From UBA11986 sp963734955 (GTDB lineage: Bacteria > Bacteroidota > Ignavibacteria > UBA10030 > UBA6906): a stretch of 64,000 nucleotides of DNA. How positions within the stretch are numbered: position 1 is the first letter of the stretch; every line of letters starts with the position of its first letter. Shown here one piece after another: positions 44,018 to 52,410 of this stretch. A program made the position numbers and the translations under genes. The notes beneath the pieces are model-generated. The model was given only the letters and a program-made list of their open reading frames with translations. It searched no databases and had not been told where the DNA came from. The stretch spans positions 496,001 through 560,000 of the forward strand of contig CAVTJO010000005.1 of assembly GCA_963734955.1 (NCBI GenBank). The letters run 5' to 3'.

Positions 44018-46674
44018 ACTTCTACAGCATTTCGGCGGGAGTGCTCGATTCGTTGAAGACACCAACTCTCGACGTCTCCGCCCTTGCCCGATTGGTAACT
44101 GCAAAGGCATTCGTGTTTGACCACGCATACAGGAGTTACTCAGGCGAGAATGATTCTCTGTTCGTCGTTGTTTCAACGGATGGAGGTGTGACCTGGCCCG
44201 CCACGATCTTTGGCGACGGTTATCCGAACCTGGGAACATTGCCGCCATCAACCACAGAGTTCACCCCGTCCGCTGCTTCGGATTGGAGACACCATCTGAT
44301 CCGAATCCCGGATTCGCTTCTCACCACTTCAACTCGCATAGCGTTTGTGGGCAAGAGTGCATTCGGCAACGACTGTTGGGTCGACAACGTTGCTGTCTCT
44401 GTCATTCCTGACACAGACTACGCTGTCACGGCGATTGCACAAATCAACGGTATCCCGACACCATTCCGACCGGCGGTACACGTCGACAAGAGCACAAAAG
44501 GCGTGGAACGAATCGTTACCGGCCAGCAATCGTTTGTGCGAGCCTCCACCGTCAATAACAGTATCATGCTCGATCAGCCTGTGCAGTCGAAGGATCGGAA
44601 AGTCAGATCGTATCTCGCAGGCAATGCTTTTGCCGAGAGTGACAATGCTCTCTCAATCAACGCACAACAACCTGTGGTGATGAACGGCGTGGTGACAAAC
44701 TTCGGTATCTCATCGCCGGGTTATTCATTCACATGGACCTTCGATGGTGTGGGACAGACGCCCATATCCCGGCCGGGGATTCCATTCCTTGGAACAGACA
44801 CTGTTGGGCTGAACATCACTCCAACGCGGCGCGGAACCCTCACTGCAATTGCGGACGCAGTCGTACCGGGTGACCAAAACCTGGGCAACAATTCGCTGAC
44901 TACTTATCGGGTGCTCTCATATCCCGATACACCAATGGTTCGTATCAAGTATGATAACGGCCAGAACACACCGAATACGTTCATTGGATTCGGCTCCGGC
45001 ACACAGTCAATCATCGCCGGGGTGCGTTTCCATACGGACCAGAACCTGAAGCTTGCGAATATCGATGCCTTCTACCGGAACGAGGCCAATACAGACTCCA
45101 TCACTGTCCGGATCAGGGCGGCAGGCACCGATACTTCAGCGCCAGGAATTGTGTTGTACACGAAGAAATTCGCCGGTCAGAACTACATTTCCGCTGGCGG
45201 AGATTACTTTACACTGCCTCTCGGCAATGACGCTCCGGCGTTTGCGGCTGGATCGGATTTCTGGGTAACCATAGGGTTCCCTGCACCAATCACATTCCCG
45301 ATGGGCGCACACAATTCGCCACTGACAACGCCGGGACACAGCTACTATTCCGCGGACGAGACTGCATGGGCACCACTTATCATCACAACAGAGCGCGCAT
45401 GGTTGCTGCGCACCGTGGGAATTCCGGCAACACCGGCAGGTCCTGTGGCAAGTAACTTTGCGAGGTCGACCCGTGTTCCAAATGCCGGTGATACGGTGGC
45501 AGTCACCGCAACAATCACCGATAGCACGGGGGTGACAAGTGCATCGTTGCTCTATGCGATCAATGGTGGCACGCCTGCGTCTGTTACCATGACCCGGGTT
45601 TCGGGTACGCCTCAGAGCGGATCATACAGTGCCGTAATACCGGGAACGGCCAATACCGATGGCGCAAGGATCGAATACCAGGTCCAGGCGACCAGTGCCA
45701 GCGGCCTGACCAGCACATCGGCTGTAACTGCAAATAACAGCTACTTTGCAGGCCTTAGTCCGATTTCATTAAGCGGGGTAAAGGCAATTGCTCCAAACGG
45801 ACAGAATCTTTATGTCAACTACTATGCGAGGGTGACGGGAACCGTCAATGGGCCGAACTTCCAGGCGGGGAACGGTAACCTGAGTTACTACTTCCAGGAT
45901 GCAGTGGGAGGAATTAACCTATTCTTCTTTGCGTCCCCTGTGCCCGTGCTTTCGCTCGGAGATTCCATTACGGTCATCGGCAAGATTGCACAGTTCAGAG
46001 GAACAACGGAGATCACACCTGACAATGCGACCAATGATATCGCAATTGTCGCGAATGGACGAACAGTCACACCAATCGGACTCACGCTCGCCCAACTGAA
46101 CGCAAATCCGGAACTCTACGAATCGCGGTTGATCCGGTTGACATCACTCCGGCGGGTTCGTGCGACTCCCCCATGGCCTCCTACGGGCTCCAATGCCAGC
46201 ATCATCATGTACCAGAATGTCCTTGCCGATTCAATCATCATGTTCCTTGATTTGGACACCCAGATTCCGGGTTCACCTGAGCCGTCATACCCTGTCACAG
46301 TAACGGGTGTAACAGGACAGTTCTCGTCCTCGACCACGATATACAATAATGGTTACGAGATCATTCCACGGTATCTGACGGACTTCGTTCAGCCACCCCC
46401 AGGCCTCAGCGGTACATACAATGTAGGTACTGGTGGCAACTACACAACACTCTCCGCAGCGGTTTCAGCGCTGGCAACAGACGGGGTTGCTGGACCGGTC
46501 ATATTCCAGTTCACGGATGCATCCTACACAGATACGGCACAAATCATTACTGCGTACACAGGACAGGGACCGACCAATCCGGTGACCTTCAAGCCTGCAA
46601 ACGGTGTCGACTCCAAGAATCTTGATCTCGGGAGGATCGCCGACCTTTGCCGCGTATGGGATCCGCATGGATAG
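43810..46674 (+). CDS. Giant secreted protein 2, fragment 3 (CARDB and OB-like domains)
   Basis: Real from about 43975 (WQQRKPNGSAGFSARVNFYS). Contents: the second half of a choice-of-anchor-J domain (SFVV-type strands, DNVAVSVIPDTDYAV), a CARDB-like Ig domain (VVMNGVVTNFGISSPGYSFTW), a beta-sandwich segment (NTFIGFGSGTQSIIAGVRFH), an Ig-like fibronectin-style unit, then an OB-fold-like part similar to secreted nuclease accessory domains (GNGNLSYYFQDAVGGINLFF; SLGDSITVIGKIAQFRGTTE), and the start of a second beta-helix (GTYNVGTGGNYTTLSAAVSA). The frame breaks near 46615 with one extra base (VDSK joins to ILISGGSPTF). Confidence 0.8.
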   Translation: MGALVLSRRRRYDEQHSLVDHQRPAGGNIPERRVYRGRHSHPLDGPPPAAGADWQQRKPNGSAGFSARVNFYSISAGVLDSLKTPTLDVSALARLVTAKAFVFDHAYRSYSGENDSLFVVVSTDGGVTWPATIFGDGYPNLGTLPPSTTEFTPSAASDWRHHLIRIPDSLLTTSTRIAFVGKSAFGNDCWVDNVAVSVIPDTDYAVTAIAQINGIPTPFRPAVHVDKSTKGVERIVTGQQSFVRASTVNNSIMLDQPVQSKDRKVRSYLAGNAFAESDNALSINAQQPVVMNGVVTNFGISSPGYSFTWTFDGVGQTPISRPGIPFLGTDTVGLNITPTRRGTLTAIADAVVPGDQNLGNNSLTTYRVLSYPDTPMVRIKYDNGQNTPNTFIGFGSGTQSIIAGVRFHTDQNLKLANIDAFYRNEANTDSITVRIRAAGTDTSAPGIVLYTKKFAGQNYISAGGDYFTLPLGNDAPAFAAGSDFWVTIGFPAPITFPMGAHNSPLTTPGHSYYSADETAWAPLIITTERAWLLRTVGIPATPAGPVASNFARSTRVPNAGDTVAVTATITDSTGVTSASLLYAINGGTPASVTMTRVSGTPQSGSYSAVIPGTANTDGARIEYQVQATSASGLTSTSAVTANNSYFAGLSPISLSGVKAIAPNGQNLYVNYYARVTGTVNGPNFQAGNGNLSYYFQDAVGGINLFFFASPVPVLSLGDSITVIGKIAQFRGTTEITPDNATNDIAIVANGRTVTPIGLTLAQLNANPELYESRLIRLTSLRRVRATPPWPPTGSNASIIMYQNVLADSIIMFLDLDTQIPGSPEPSYPVTVTGVTGQFSSSTTIYNNGYEIIPRYLTDFVQPPPGLSGTYNVGTGGNYTTLSAAVSALATDGVAGPVIFQFTDASYTDTAQIITAYTGQGPTNPVTFKPANGVDSKNLDLGRIADLCRVWDPHG

Positions 46675-49600
46675 CGTTTCTTCCATCATCTGGGATGGTT
46701 CGAACTCCGGTGGGACGGATCGAAGTATGACCATCGAGTGCGATACGACTGGCACAACGATAGCCCGAACTCCCTTCTTCATCCGCAGAGGCAGTCGCAA
46801 TGTGACACTCAAGAATCTCATCGTGAAGGGCAATCGTCATTCAACTGGCAGCATTCCTAGTGTCGTGGTCATAGATAACACGGGATTCGCATCCTCAGGC
46901 GGCCAGAATGACATGACGATTACGAACTGCCACCTGATGCGTGGCAACAACGGTATCTTCACCAACGCAGCAAGTGGTGCAGTGCGCGATTCGAACCACA
47001 CATTTACGAACAACCTGATCGGTGGTGGTTCAAGTCCATCGTTATTTGATCATCTTGCAGCGGCAGGCATCACGATGACGGGCAACCACAATGTTCTGGT
47101 GGATAGCAACGACGTCAACGGCATCCAGGTGGCAGGAACCCCTGCCGGCATCAGGATTAATGGTGCAAACACTGCGGTCAGAGTAACGCGTAACCACATT
47201 CACAATCTCGTGACGCTTGCTCCGGCAGCAGCCCGGCCGCTCTGCTTCCTTGTTGGCAACATCATTGCCACGGGACCCGGCGTGATGACACAGGCAGTCA
47301 TCGCCAACAACATGGTTGATGATATCCATAACTTCGGCACAGGTGCCGCAGGACGTGCAGTTGACGGACTGATCTATAATCCCACCGGCGGAACGAACAG
47401 CCCGAACGGAGTTGGTTCGAACATCGAGTGGTACTATAACACGTGGAACATCAACATGGCGGCAGGCGAAGGAACAGGCAACGTGGCATTCTTGTTCGAC
47501 GCGAACTTTGCCTTCTCCAACCCGAATCCCGCACACTACGACTCGATTCGATTCTTCAACAACGTTGCCTCAATCAAGAGGGCCGATAGCCTGGCCTCCC
47601 GGATGTGGCTCATCTTTGGCGAGGGAACTCCTGGAACCAACAGACTGCGATCCAACAACAACCTCTACGACTATTATGTTGGACCGTTTGCACAAATTCC
47701 GAGTCCCTGGCCCGGTGGAACCACGGGTGTGTTTGTCAACACCGTGGCAGAGTTCCACGACTCGACCGGCCTCGATGCAAACAGTGTGGGAGGAGACCCA
47801 ATGTTCGTGAGTGCAACGAATTCGCACATACGAACTGACGTGCCTACGCCGGTTGAAAGTGCCGGGCAGATTGTTGCGAGCATCACCAGAGACTTCGACA
47901 ACGACCTGCGCTTTGGCTCGCCGGGTTACACCGGCAACGGGACTGCTCCTGATCTCGGCGCGGACGAGGGTAACTTCATCCCGGCAGGTGCTGTCCATGA
48001 TATCGGAGTCACCTCGGTCTCGGTAGCTTCTGCAGGCTCGCCCACCGTGGCCAACCTGCCATCTCAAAAGGGTGGGACAGCAGGGCGCGCGGTGCTGCAA
48101 TCATCGCGCGGCATCTCCACGTTCAACAATATCCAGCGTGTTGAAGTTATCCCGGATGTACGAGAGCAGGCTGCCGCAGGGAACATTTCCGTGGCTTACA
48201 TTTCGACTGACGCACTGCACGCTTCTTCCGTCAGCGCTTCGCCGAATACAAAGCCTCCTGTCCCTACGTTCAATGCCAATACTCCAATCAACTTCAGTGC
48301 TCTCGTGCATAACTTTGGCGGATTCGCGGAACCAACGTATCAGGTTGCCTGGACCATCGACGGAACACCTCAAACGCCGGTGAGCCAACCACGAGCCCTC
48401 CAGATTGGAGCTACGGACACTGTGACACTCACCTGGGCAGCGCCCACAGTTGGCAACCATTCACTGCGAGCGTTCAGCGTTCTCGCATCGGATGTGAACC
48501 ATGCCAACGATTCGGCATCTTACAACTTTACCGTGCAGCTGACACCGGGCTGGACTGCTCAGAACTCGGGGATCACGAATCAGTTCTATTCCGTCAGGGC
48601 AGTGGATCAGTCTGTGATCTGGGCGGCTGCGGTTGGCGGTCGGGTACTGCGCTCAATAGATGGTGGCGGCACATGGACGTCCGTTGGTGGAGGCCCAATC
48701 GGAACCTCCGATATCTACAATATCGACGCGGTCAGTGCCAGTACTGCATTCGTGACGACGACACCCAGTACGACCACCTATATCTTCAGGACAACCACTG
48801 GTGGCGCCAGCTGGGACACGGTATTTACGCAGGCAGGCGGGTTCATTGATGCGATCCATATGTTCGACGCAACAAACGGTATCGCGCTTGGAGACCCTGT
48901 GCCGGCAGCCACGTGGACAATAGCGAGAACGACAAACGGCGGCGCCTCGTGGGCACGCATTGCAACAGAACCTACCGCAGTTGGTGGAGAGGCCGGAACG
49001 CAGAACGATCTTGCGGTGTTCGGTCCTTCCAACATCTGGTTCGGAGCAAGTGCGGGTGGCAGGATCTACCGCTCAACGAACGGTGGCGCAACGTGGGCTT
49101 CGAGTATCGTACCCGGCGGAGTTGCAGGAACACGAGTCATCTCCGTCTGGTTCAACAATGCGAATTACGGCATTGCCGGGCACTATACCACCTCTGGAGT
49201 CTACAATGCTGCACGTTCAACCGACGGCGGAGTAACGTGGTCGGCGATCACCGTTGGCACCGCAACAACCTACAACATTGCGGTCAGCGGATCAGGAGTG
49301 GACGGTTTCTGGATGGGACGCGGCACCAACGTCTTCGCGAGCACGGACCGCGGCGCAACATGGACGCAATCCTACACCGGTACTGGAACATTCTACGATG
49401 TCGACTTCTTTACTTCGGGGAACACTACATACGGATGGGGCGTGAAGGATAACGGTAATATCGTTATGTACTTCGGCACCACCACCGGCGTTGGGGAGAC
49501 ACCACAACCTCAAGTTCCGGTTACATTTGCACTGGACCAGAACTATCCCAATCCGTTCAACCCGACAACGACGTTGCGCTACGGGATCCCCAGGTCCTCG

Positions 49601-49816
49601 CATGTGACTCTCAGGATCTATAACGCGCTCGGTCAGGAGATCGCAACGTTGCGTGACGAATTCCAGGATGTGGGATTCCATGAAGTGGTGTGGAACGGAA
49701 GGAACAACACAGGCGGTCAGGTAGCTTCGGGTGTGTACTTCTACCGCATCGAAGCAAGGCCAGCCGATGGAAGCGAACCGTTCACAAGCATCAAAAAGAT
49801 GTTGATGCTGAAGTAA
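46604..49816 (+). CDS. Giant secreted protein 2, fragment 4 (second beta-helix, propeller repeats, sorting domain)
   Basis: Real from about 46615. The rest of the second right-handed beta-helix (residues to ~460; IIWDGSNSGGTDRSMTIECD, NVTLKNLIVKGNRH) ends at DIGADEG-like APDLGADEGN. A CARDB-like domain follows (HDIGVTSVSVASAGSP; FSALVHNFGGFAEPTYQVAW), then YCF48-like propeller repeats (TAQNSGITNQFYSVRAVDQS; RSTNGGATWASS; RSTDGGVTWSAI) and the sorting domain (NYPNPFNPTTTLRYGIP ... KKMLMLK). The C-terminal ~430 residues closely parallel those of giant protein 1. Joined across breaks, 39139-49816 encodes about 3,555 residues, a probable surface adhesin. Confidence 0.85.
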   Translation: MSTPRILISGGSPTFAAYGIRMDSVSSIIWDGSNSGGTDRSMTIECDTTGTTIARTPFFIRRGSRNVTLKNLIVKGNRHSTGSIPSVVVIDNTGFASSGGQNDMTITNCHLMRGNNGIFTNAASGAVRDSNHTFTNNLIGGGSSPSLFDHLAAAGITMTGNHNVLVDSNDVNGIQVAGTPAGIRINGANTAVRVTRNHIHNLVTLAPAAARPLCFLVGNIIATGPGVMTQAVIANNMVDDIHNFGTGAAGRAVDGLIYNPTGGTNSPNGVGSNIEWYYNTWNINMAAGEGTGNVAFLFDANFAFSNPNPAHYDSIRFFNNVASIKRADSLASRMWLIFGEGTPGTNRLRSNNNLYDYYVGPFAQIPSPWPGGTTGVFVNTVAEFHDSTGLDANSVGGDPMFVSATNSHIRTDVPTPVESAGQIVASITRDFDNDLRFGSPGYTGNGTAPDLGADEGNFIPAGAVHDIGVTSVSVASAGSPTVANLPSQKGGTAGRAVLQSSRGISTFNNIQRVEVIPDVREQAAAGNISVAYISTDALHASSVSASPNTKPPVPTFNANTPINFSALVHNFGGFAEPTYQVAWTIDGTPQTPVSQPRALQIGATDTVTLTWAAPTVGNHSLRAFSVLASDVNHANDSASYNFTVQLTPGWTAQNSGITNQFYSVRAVDQSVIWAAAVGGRVLRSIDGGGTWTSVGGGPIGTSDIYNIDAVSASTAFVTTTPSTTTYIFRTTTGGASWDTVFTQAGGFIDAIHMFDATNGIALGDPVPAATWTIARTTNGGASWARIATEPTAVGGEAGTQNDLAVFGPSNIWFGASAGGRIYRSTNGGATWASSIVPGGVAGTRVISVWFNNANYGIAGHYTTSGVYNAARSTDGGVTWSAITVGTATTYNIAVSGSGVDGFWMGRGTNVFASTDRGATWTQSYTGTGTFYDVDFFTSGNTTYGWGVKDNGNIVMYFGTTTGVGETPQPQVPVTFALDQNYPNPFNPTTTLRYGIPRSSHVTLRIYNALGQEIATLRDEFQDVGFHEVVWNGRNNTGGQVASGVYFYRIEARPADGSEPFTSIKKMLMLK

Positions 49817-49829
49817 CTGTAACCTTGTC

Positions 49830-49853
49830 CCCGGTGGTTCGATAGCCACCGGG
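49830..49853 (+). other. Intergenic hairpin after giant gene 2
   Basis: CCCGGTGG and CCACCGGG (8-bp perfect arms) lie 13 bases after the stop; no U-run of its own, directly followed by a strong terminator. Confidence 0.5.
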
Positions 49854-49858
49854 AGAAC

Positions 49859-49896
49859 AAATAGGGACACGGCTTGCTGTGTCCCTATTTTATTTT
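49859..49896 (+). terminator. Terminator of giant gene 2
   Basis: AAATAGGGACAC (49859-49870) and GTGTCCCTATTT (49879-49890) form a perfect 12-bp stem followed by TATTTT. Symmetric, so possibly bidirectional. Confidence 0.9.
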
Positions 49897-49933
49897 CCAA
49901 TCGCCGTGAAGCATGCAATTGTTGGACCGTTTA

Positions 49934-49962
49934 TTGCAACACATCAGGTTGAATACTATATT
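49934..49962 (+). promoter_or_regulatory. Promoter of the choice-of-anchor-J protein gene
   Basis: TTGCAA (49934-49939), 17-bp spacer, TATATT (49957-49962), 40 bases before the ATG at 50003. Confidence 0.6.
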
Positions 49963-50002
49963 GGGTGACGATTGCTCCAAAGTTTCCAGTATCAGATTGA
50001 AG

Positions 50003-51862
50003 ATGACTTTCCTAAGAGACGTTCGCATCGCAGCCGTTCTGTTCGTGTGTTACAGCGTGACGGCGTTTTCCCAATCCGTGTATCTTCAGGAAGGATTCAA
50101 TGGGTCCGGCATTCCACCGGGCTGGACTGTCTCGCAGGTAAGTGGGAATACTGCGGTCTGGAGTGTTGTGGGAACAGGCACCAATCCGCCGATTGCTCCG
50201 TTTGGAGGTACAGGTCAGGCAAAGTTCAACTCCTATGATGCAAACCCTGGAGACCAATCAAGACTCACTTCTTCGCGAGTCGACCTTTCAGCCGCTGCAG
50301 ATCCGTTCCTCACCTTTTATATGTACCACGATGACGAGTTTCTTTCCTCCCTCGATTCAGTGTATGTAGAAGCATCAACCACGGATAGCGCCACGGGACC
50401 ATGGACGATGCTTGGAGGGTTTCAACGTCCGGGGGCAAATCCGGGATGGGAGCAGCATATTGTCTCCCTCGACCAGTATGAGGGCTCGAGTCGGTTGTTC
50501 ATTGGCTTCAGGGGAGTAAGCGAATATGGGAACAACATTTACATCGATGAAGTGAGGATCGCGGATTCTTCCTTTCATGACATCGGCTTGGTTTCCCTGG
50601 TTCCTCTCAGCACGATGTCGGACGACAAGTGCACATCTGTCGCTGCGGGCTCGAGATTTCATTACCAAGGGAAGGATCGTGCGTTCGACGGATCATGGCA
50701 GAACACCGCGTTAACAGTGTTACCATTCGCAATGCCGGTGGACATCAACGGTGTCATTCAGAACTTCGGCACGTTCTCAGAACCATCATATCAAATTCAG
50801 TGGGAGGTCGACACCGAAATCCAGAACCCGGTGAACAATGCCCGCACACTGCCAAGAGACCAGCGTGACACGCTCCTCCTTTCATGGTTGACGCCGACAC
50901 CAGGAACGCATACGGTCACCGCGTGGACAGCTGCGGTCGGTGACTCGAATCGGTCGAACGATTCCGCTCGAGTTACCATTGCCGTGCTTGATTCTTCTGT
51001 GATCTTCGCTGAGATGTTCAATGGGCCCGTTTTCCCGCCGCCCGGCTGGATCACCGTCAACAGGGATAGCAGCATGCTACCCCCGTGGTTCCTGGGGACG
51101 TCAACCTCAAAATTTGTCCCTTACGAGGGAACAGGATTCGCAGCGGACAACTTTCAACGTGCAAATGGGACGTACATCGACGATTATCTCATCTCACCGG
51201 CAATCCCCGGCATCGCGCAGCCCGGGTTTGTCGACTCACTAAAATTCTGGGCGCGTTCAGCGTTGAACTCACCGCCGGCTGCCAACTTCCCCGATTCCTT
51301 GATGATCCTTCTTTCCACAACGGGTACCGATACCTCCAACTTCACAATCTTCCTGGATTATTTTTCGGTTCCAAAGACCGGATGGACCCTGAAGACCTAT
51401 CCGCTGACAGGACGTATTCCGCCAAACTCCAATGTACATATCGCATTTCGTTATCTGCATTACTTCGGCGGCCCATCGGGTGACAACTCGGATTTTGTAG
51501 GGGTGGATTTCGTGCACATCAAACGCGGTCTGCCAACGTCGGTCACAATCCTGCCTTCCTCTCCCCATACATTTACTTTGGCCCAAAACTATCCGAACCC
51601 ATTTAATCCGAGCACGACCATCCGGTTTGAACTGGCCGAACAATCAGCGGTTCAGCTGGCAGTATATAACATTTTTGGCCAGCAAATCTGCTCGCTGGTT
51701 AATGCACACCGCGGGCCCGGAACATTCAGCGTGGTCTGGGATGGCCGCAATTCGGCCGGAGTTGACGCAGCGAGCGGTGTCTATCTGTATCGACTTACCA
51801 CAAACGCGTCGAATGGGACCAGAACATATTCCAGCGTAGGAAGGATGTTGCTACTCAGGTGA
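50003..51862 (+). CDS. Secreted choice-of-anchor-J / CARDB domain protein with sorting domain
   Basis: 619 residues from the ATG at 50003; the longer frame from 49913 is rejected because it covers the promoter and hides the signal peptide (MTFLRDVRIAAVLFVCYSVTAFSQ). Domains: choice-of-anchor-J/MAM-like fold (residues ~30-205, LQEGFNGSGIPPGWTVSQ; DPFLTFYMYHDDEF; IYIDEVRIAD), a CARDB-like Ig domain opened by HDIGLVSLVPLST (~205-340), a second anchor-J domain (~345-530, EMFNGPVFPPPGWITVNRDS) and the sorting domain (NYPNPFNPSTTIRFEL ... VGRMLLLR). Similar domains occur in giant protein 2 just upstream. No catalytic residues recognised; probably a surface binding protein. Confidence 0.88.
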   Translation: MTFLRDVRIAAVLFVCYSVTAFSQSVYLQEGFNGSGIPPGWTVSQVSGNTAVWSVVGTGTNPPIAPFGGTGQAKFNSYDANPGDQSRLTSSRVDLSAAADPFLTFYMYHDDEFLSSLDSVYVEASTTDSATGPWTMLGGFQRPGANPGWEQHIVSLDQYEGSSRLFIGFRGVSEYGNNIYIDEVRIADSSFHDIGLVSLVPLSTMSDDKCTSVAAGSRFHYQGKDRAFDGSWQNTALTVLPFAMPVDINGVIQNFGTFSEPSYQIQWEVDTEIQNPVNNARTLPRDQRDTLLLSWLTPTPGTHTVTAWTAAVGDSNRSNDSARVTIAVLDSSVIFAEMFNGPVFPPPGWITVNRDSSMLPPWFLGTSTSKFVPYEGTGFAADNFQRANGTYIDDYLISPAIPGIAQPGFVDSLKFWARSALNSPPAANFPDSLMILLSTTGTDTSNFTIFLDYFSVPKTGWTLKTYPLTGRIPPNSNVHIAFRYLHYFGGPSGDNSDFVGVDFVHIKRGLPTSVTILPSSPHTFTLAQNYPNPFNPSTTIRFELAEQSAVQLAVYNIFGQQICSLVNAHRGPGTFSVVWDGRNSAGVDAASGVYLYRLTTNASNGTRTYSSVGRMLLLR

Positions 51863-52410
51863 GACACCGGTCGTAAGCAAAGAGAAATGGAAACACGTCG
51901 CTCTTCTGCAACCCCAACTCTCCACCCACCGGCCCTTCGAGAACCAACAAATACAACGTTAAGTATTTGCTGTTCATGGCATCCCCAGCGACAGGATGAG
52001 ATGTGGTCTTCAAGGACGGGTCAGCAAACGGGTCCTCTTGATGATACTGGAAGCGCTTTCATAACTCAAACCAATCACATGGAACCCTCTCCACGGCTGC
52101 CGGCCGGTTTGAATTCCCGAAATATAAGTTCGGGAGTTGACTTTCTCTTCGAGATTCTCTATGTTTCCACGAGTTTTTCACGCGCCCCAGCCATCGGCTG
52201 AAGGTTGAGTCTCATTTCGGAACGCGCAGGACGAATAGGCAACCATCAGCGCGTTCACCATGATCATCTCATTCGTGTAATCGTTTCTTGTTGTCATCAT
52301 TTCTTGCCAATCCACAAACATGCCGAAAGGAGGTCAACGGGAAGCACCATTCTTCTGTCCATCTGTGCACTCAGATGTCACACTCAACCAATCCAGAAAG
52401 GATTCCACCC
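51863..52410. other. Intergenic region before the Kelch-repeat gene
   Basis: About 550 bases without a supported gene; the 104-codon frame at 51887-52201 has no family character. Includes the hairpin TCCCGAA-ATATAAG-TTCGGGA (52115-52135) and, two bases later, a promoter. Confidence 0.5.
52137..52165 (+). promoter_or_regulatory. Candidate promoter of the Kelch-repeat gene
   Basis: TTGACT (52137-52142), 17-bp spacer, TATGTT (52160-52165). The palindrome at 52115-52135 lies directly upstream of the -35 box, a place where an activator could bind. The leader is about 245 bases. Confidence 0.5.
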
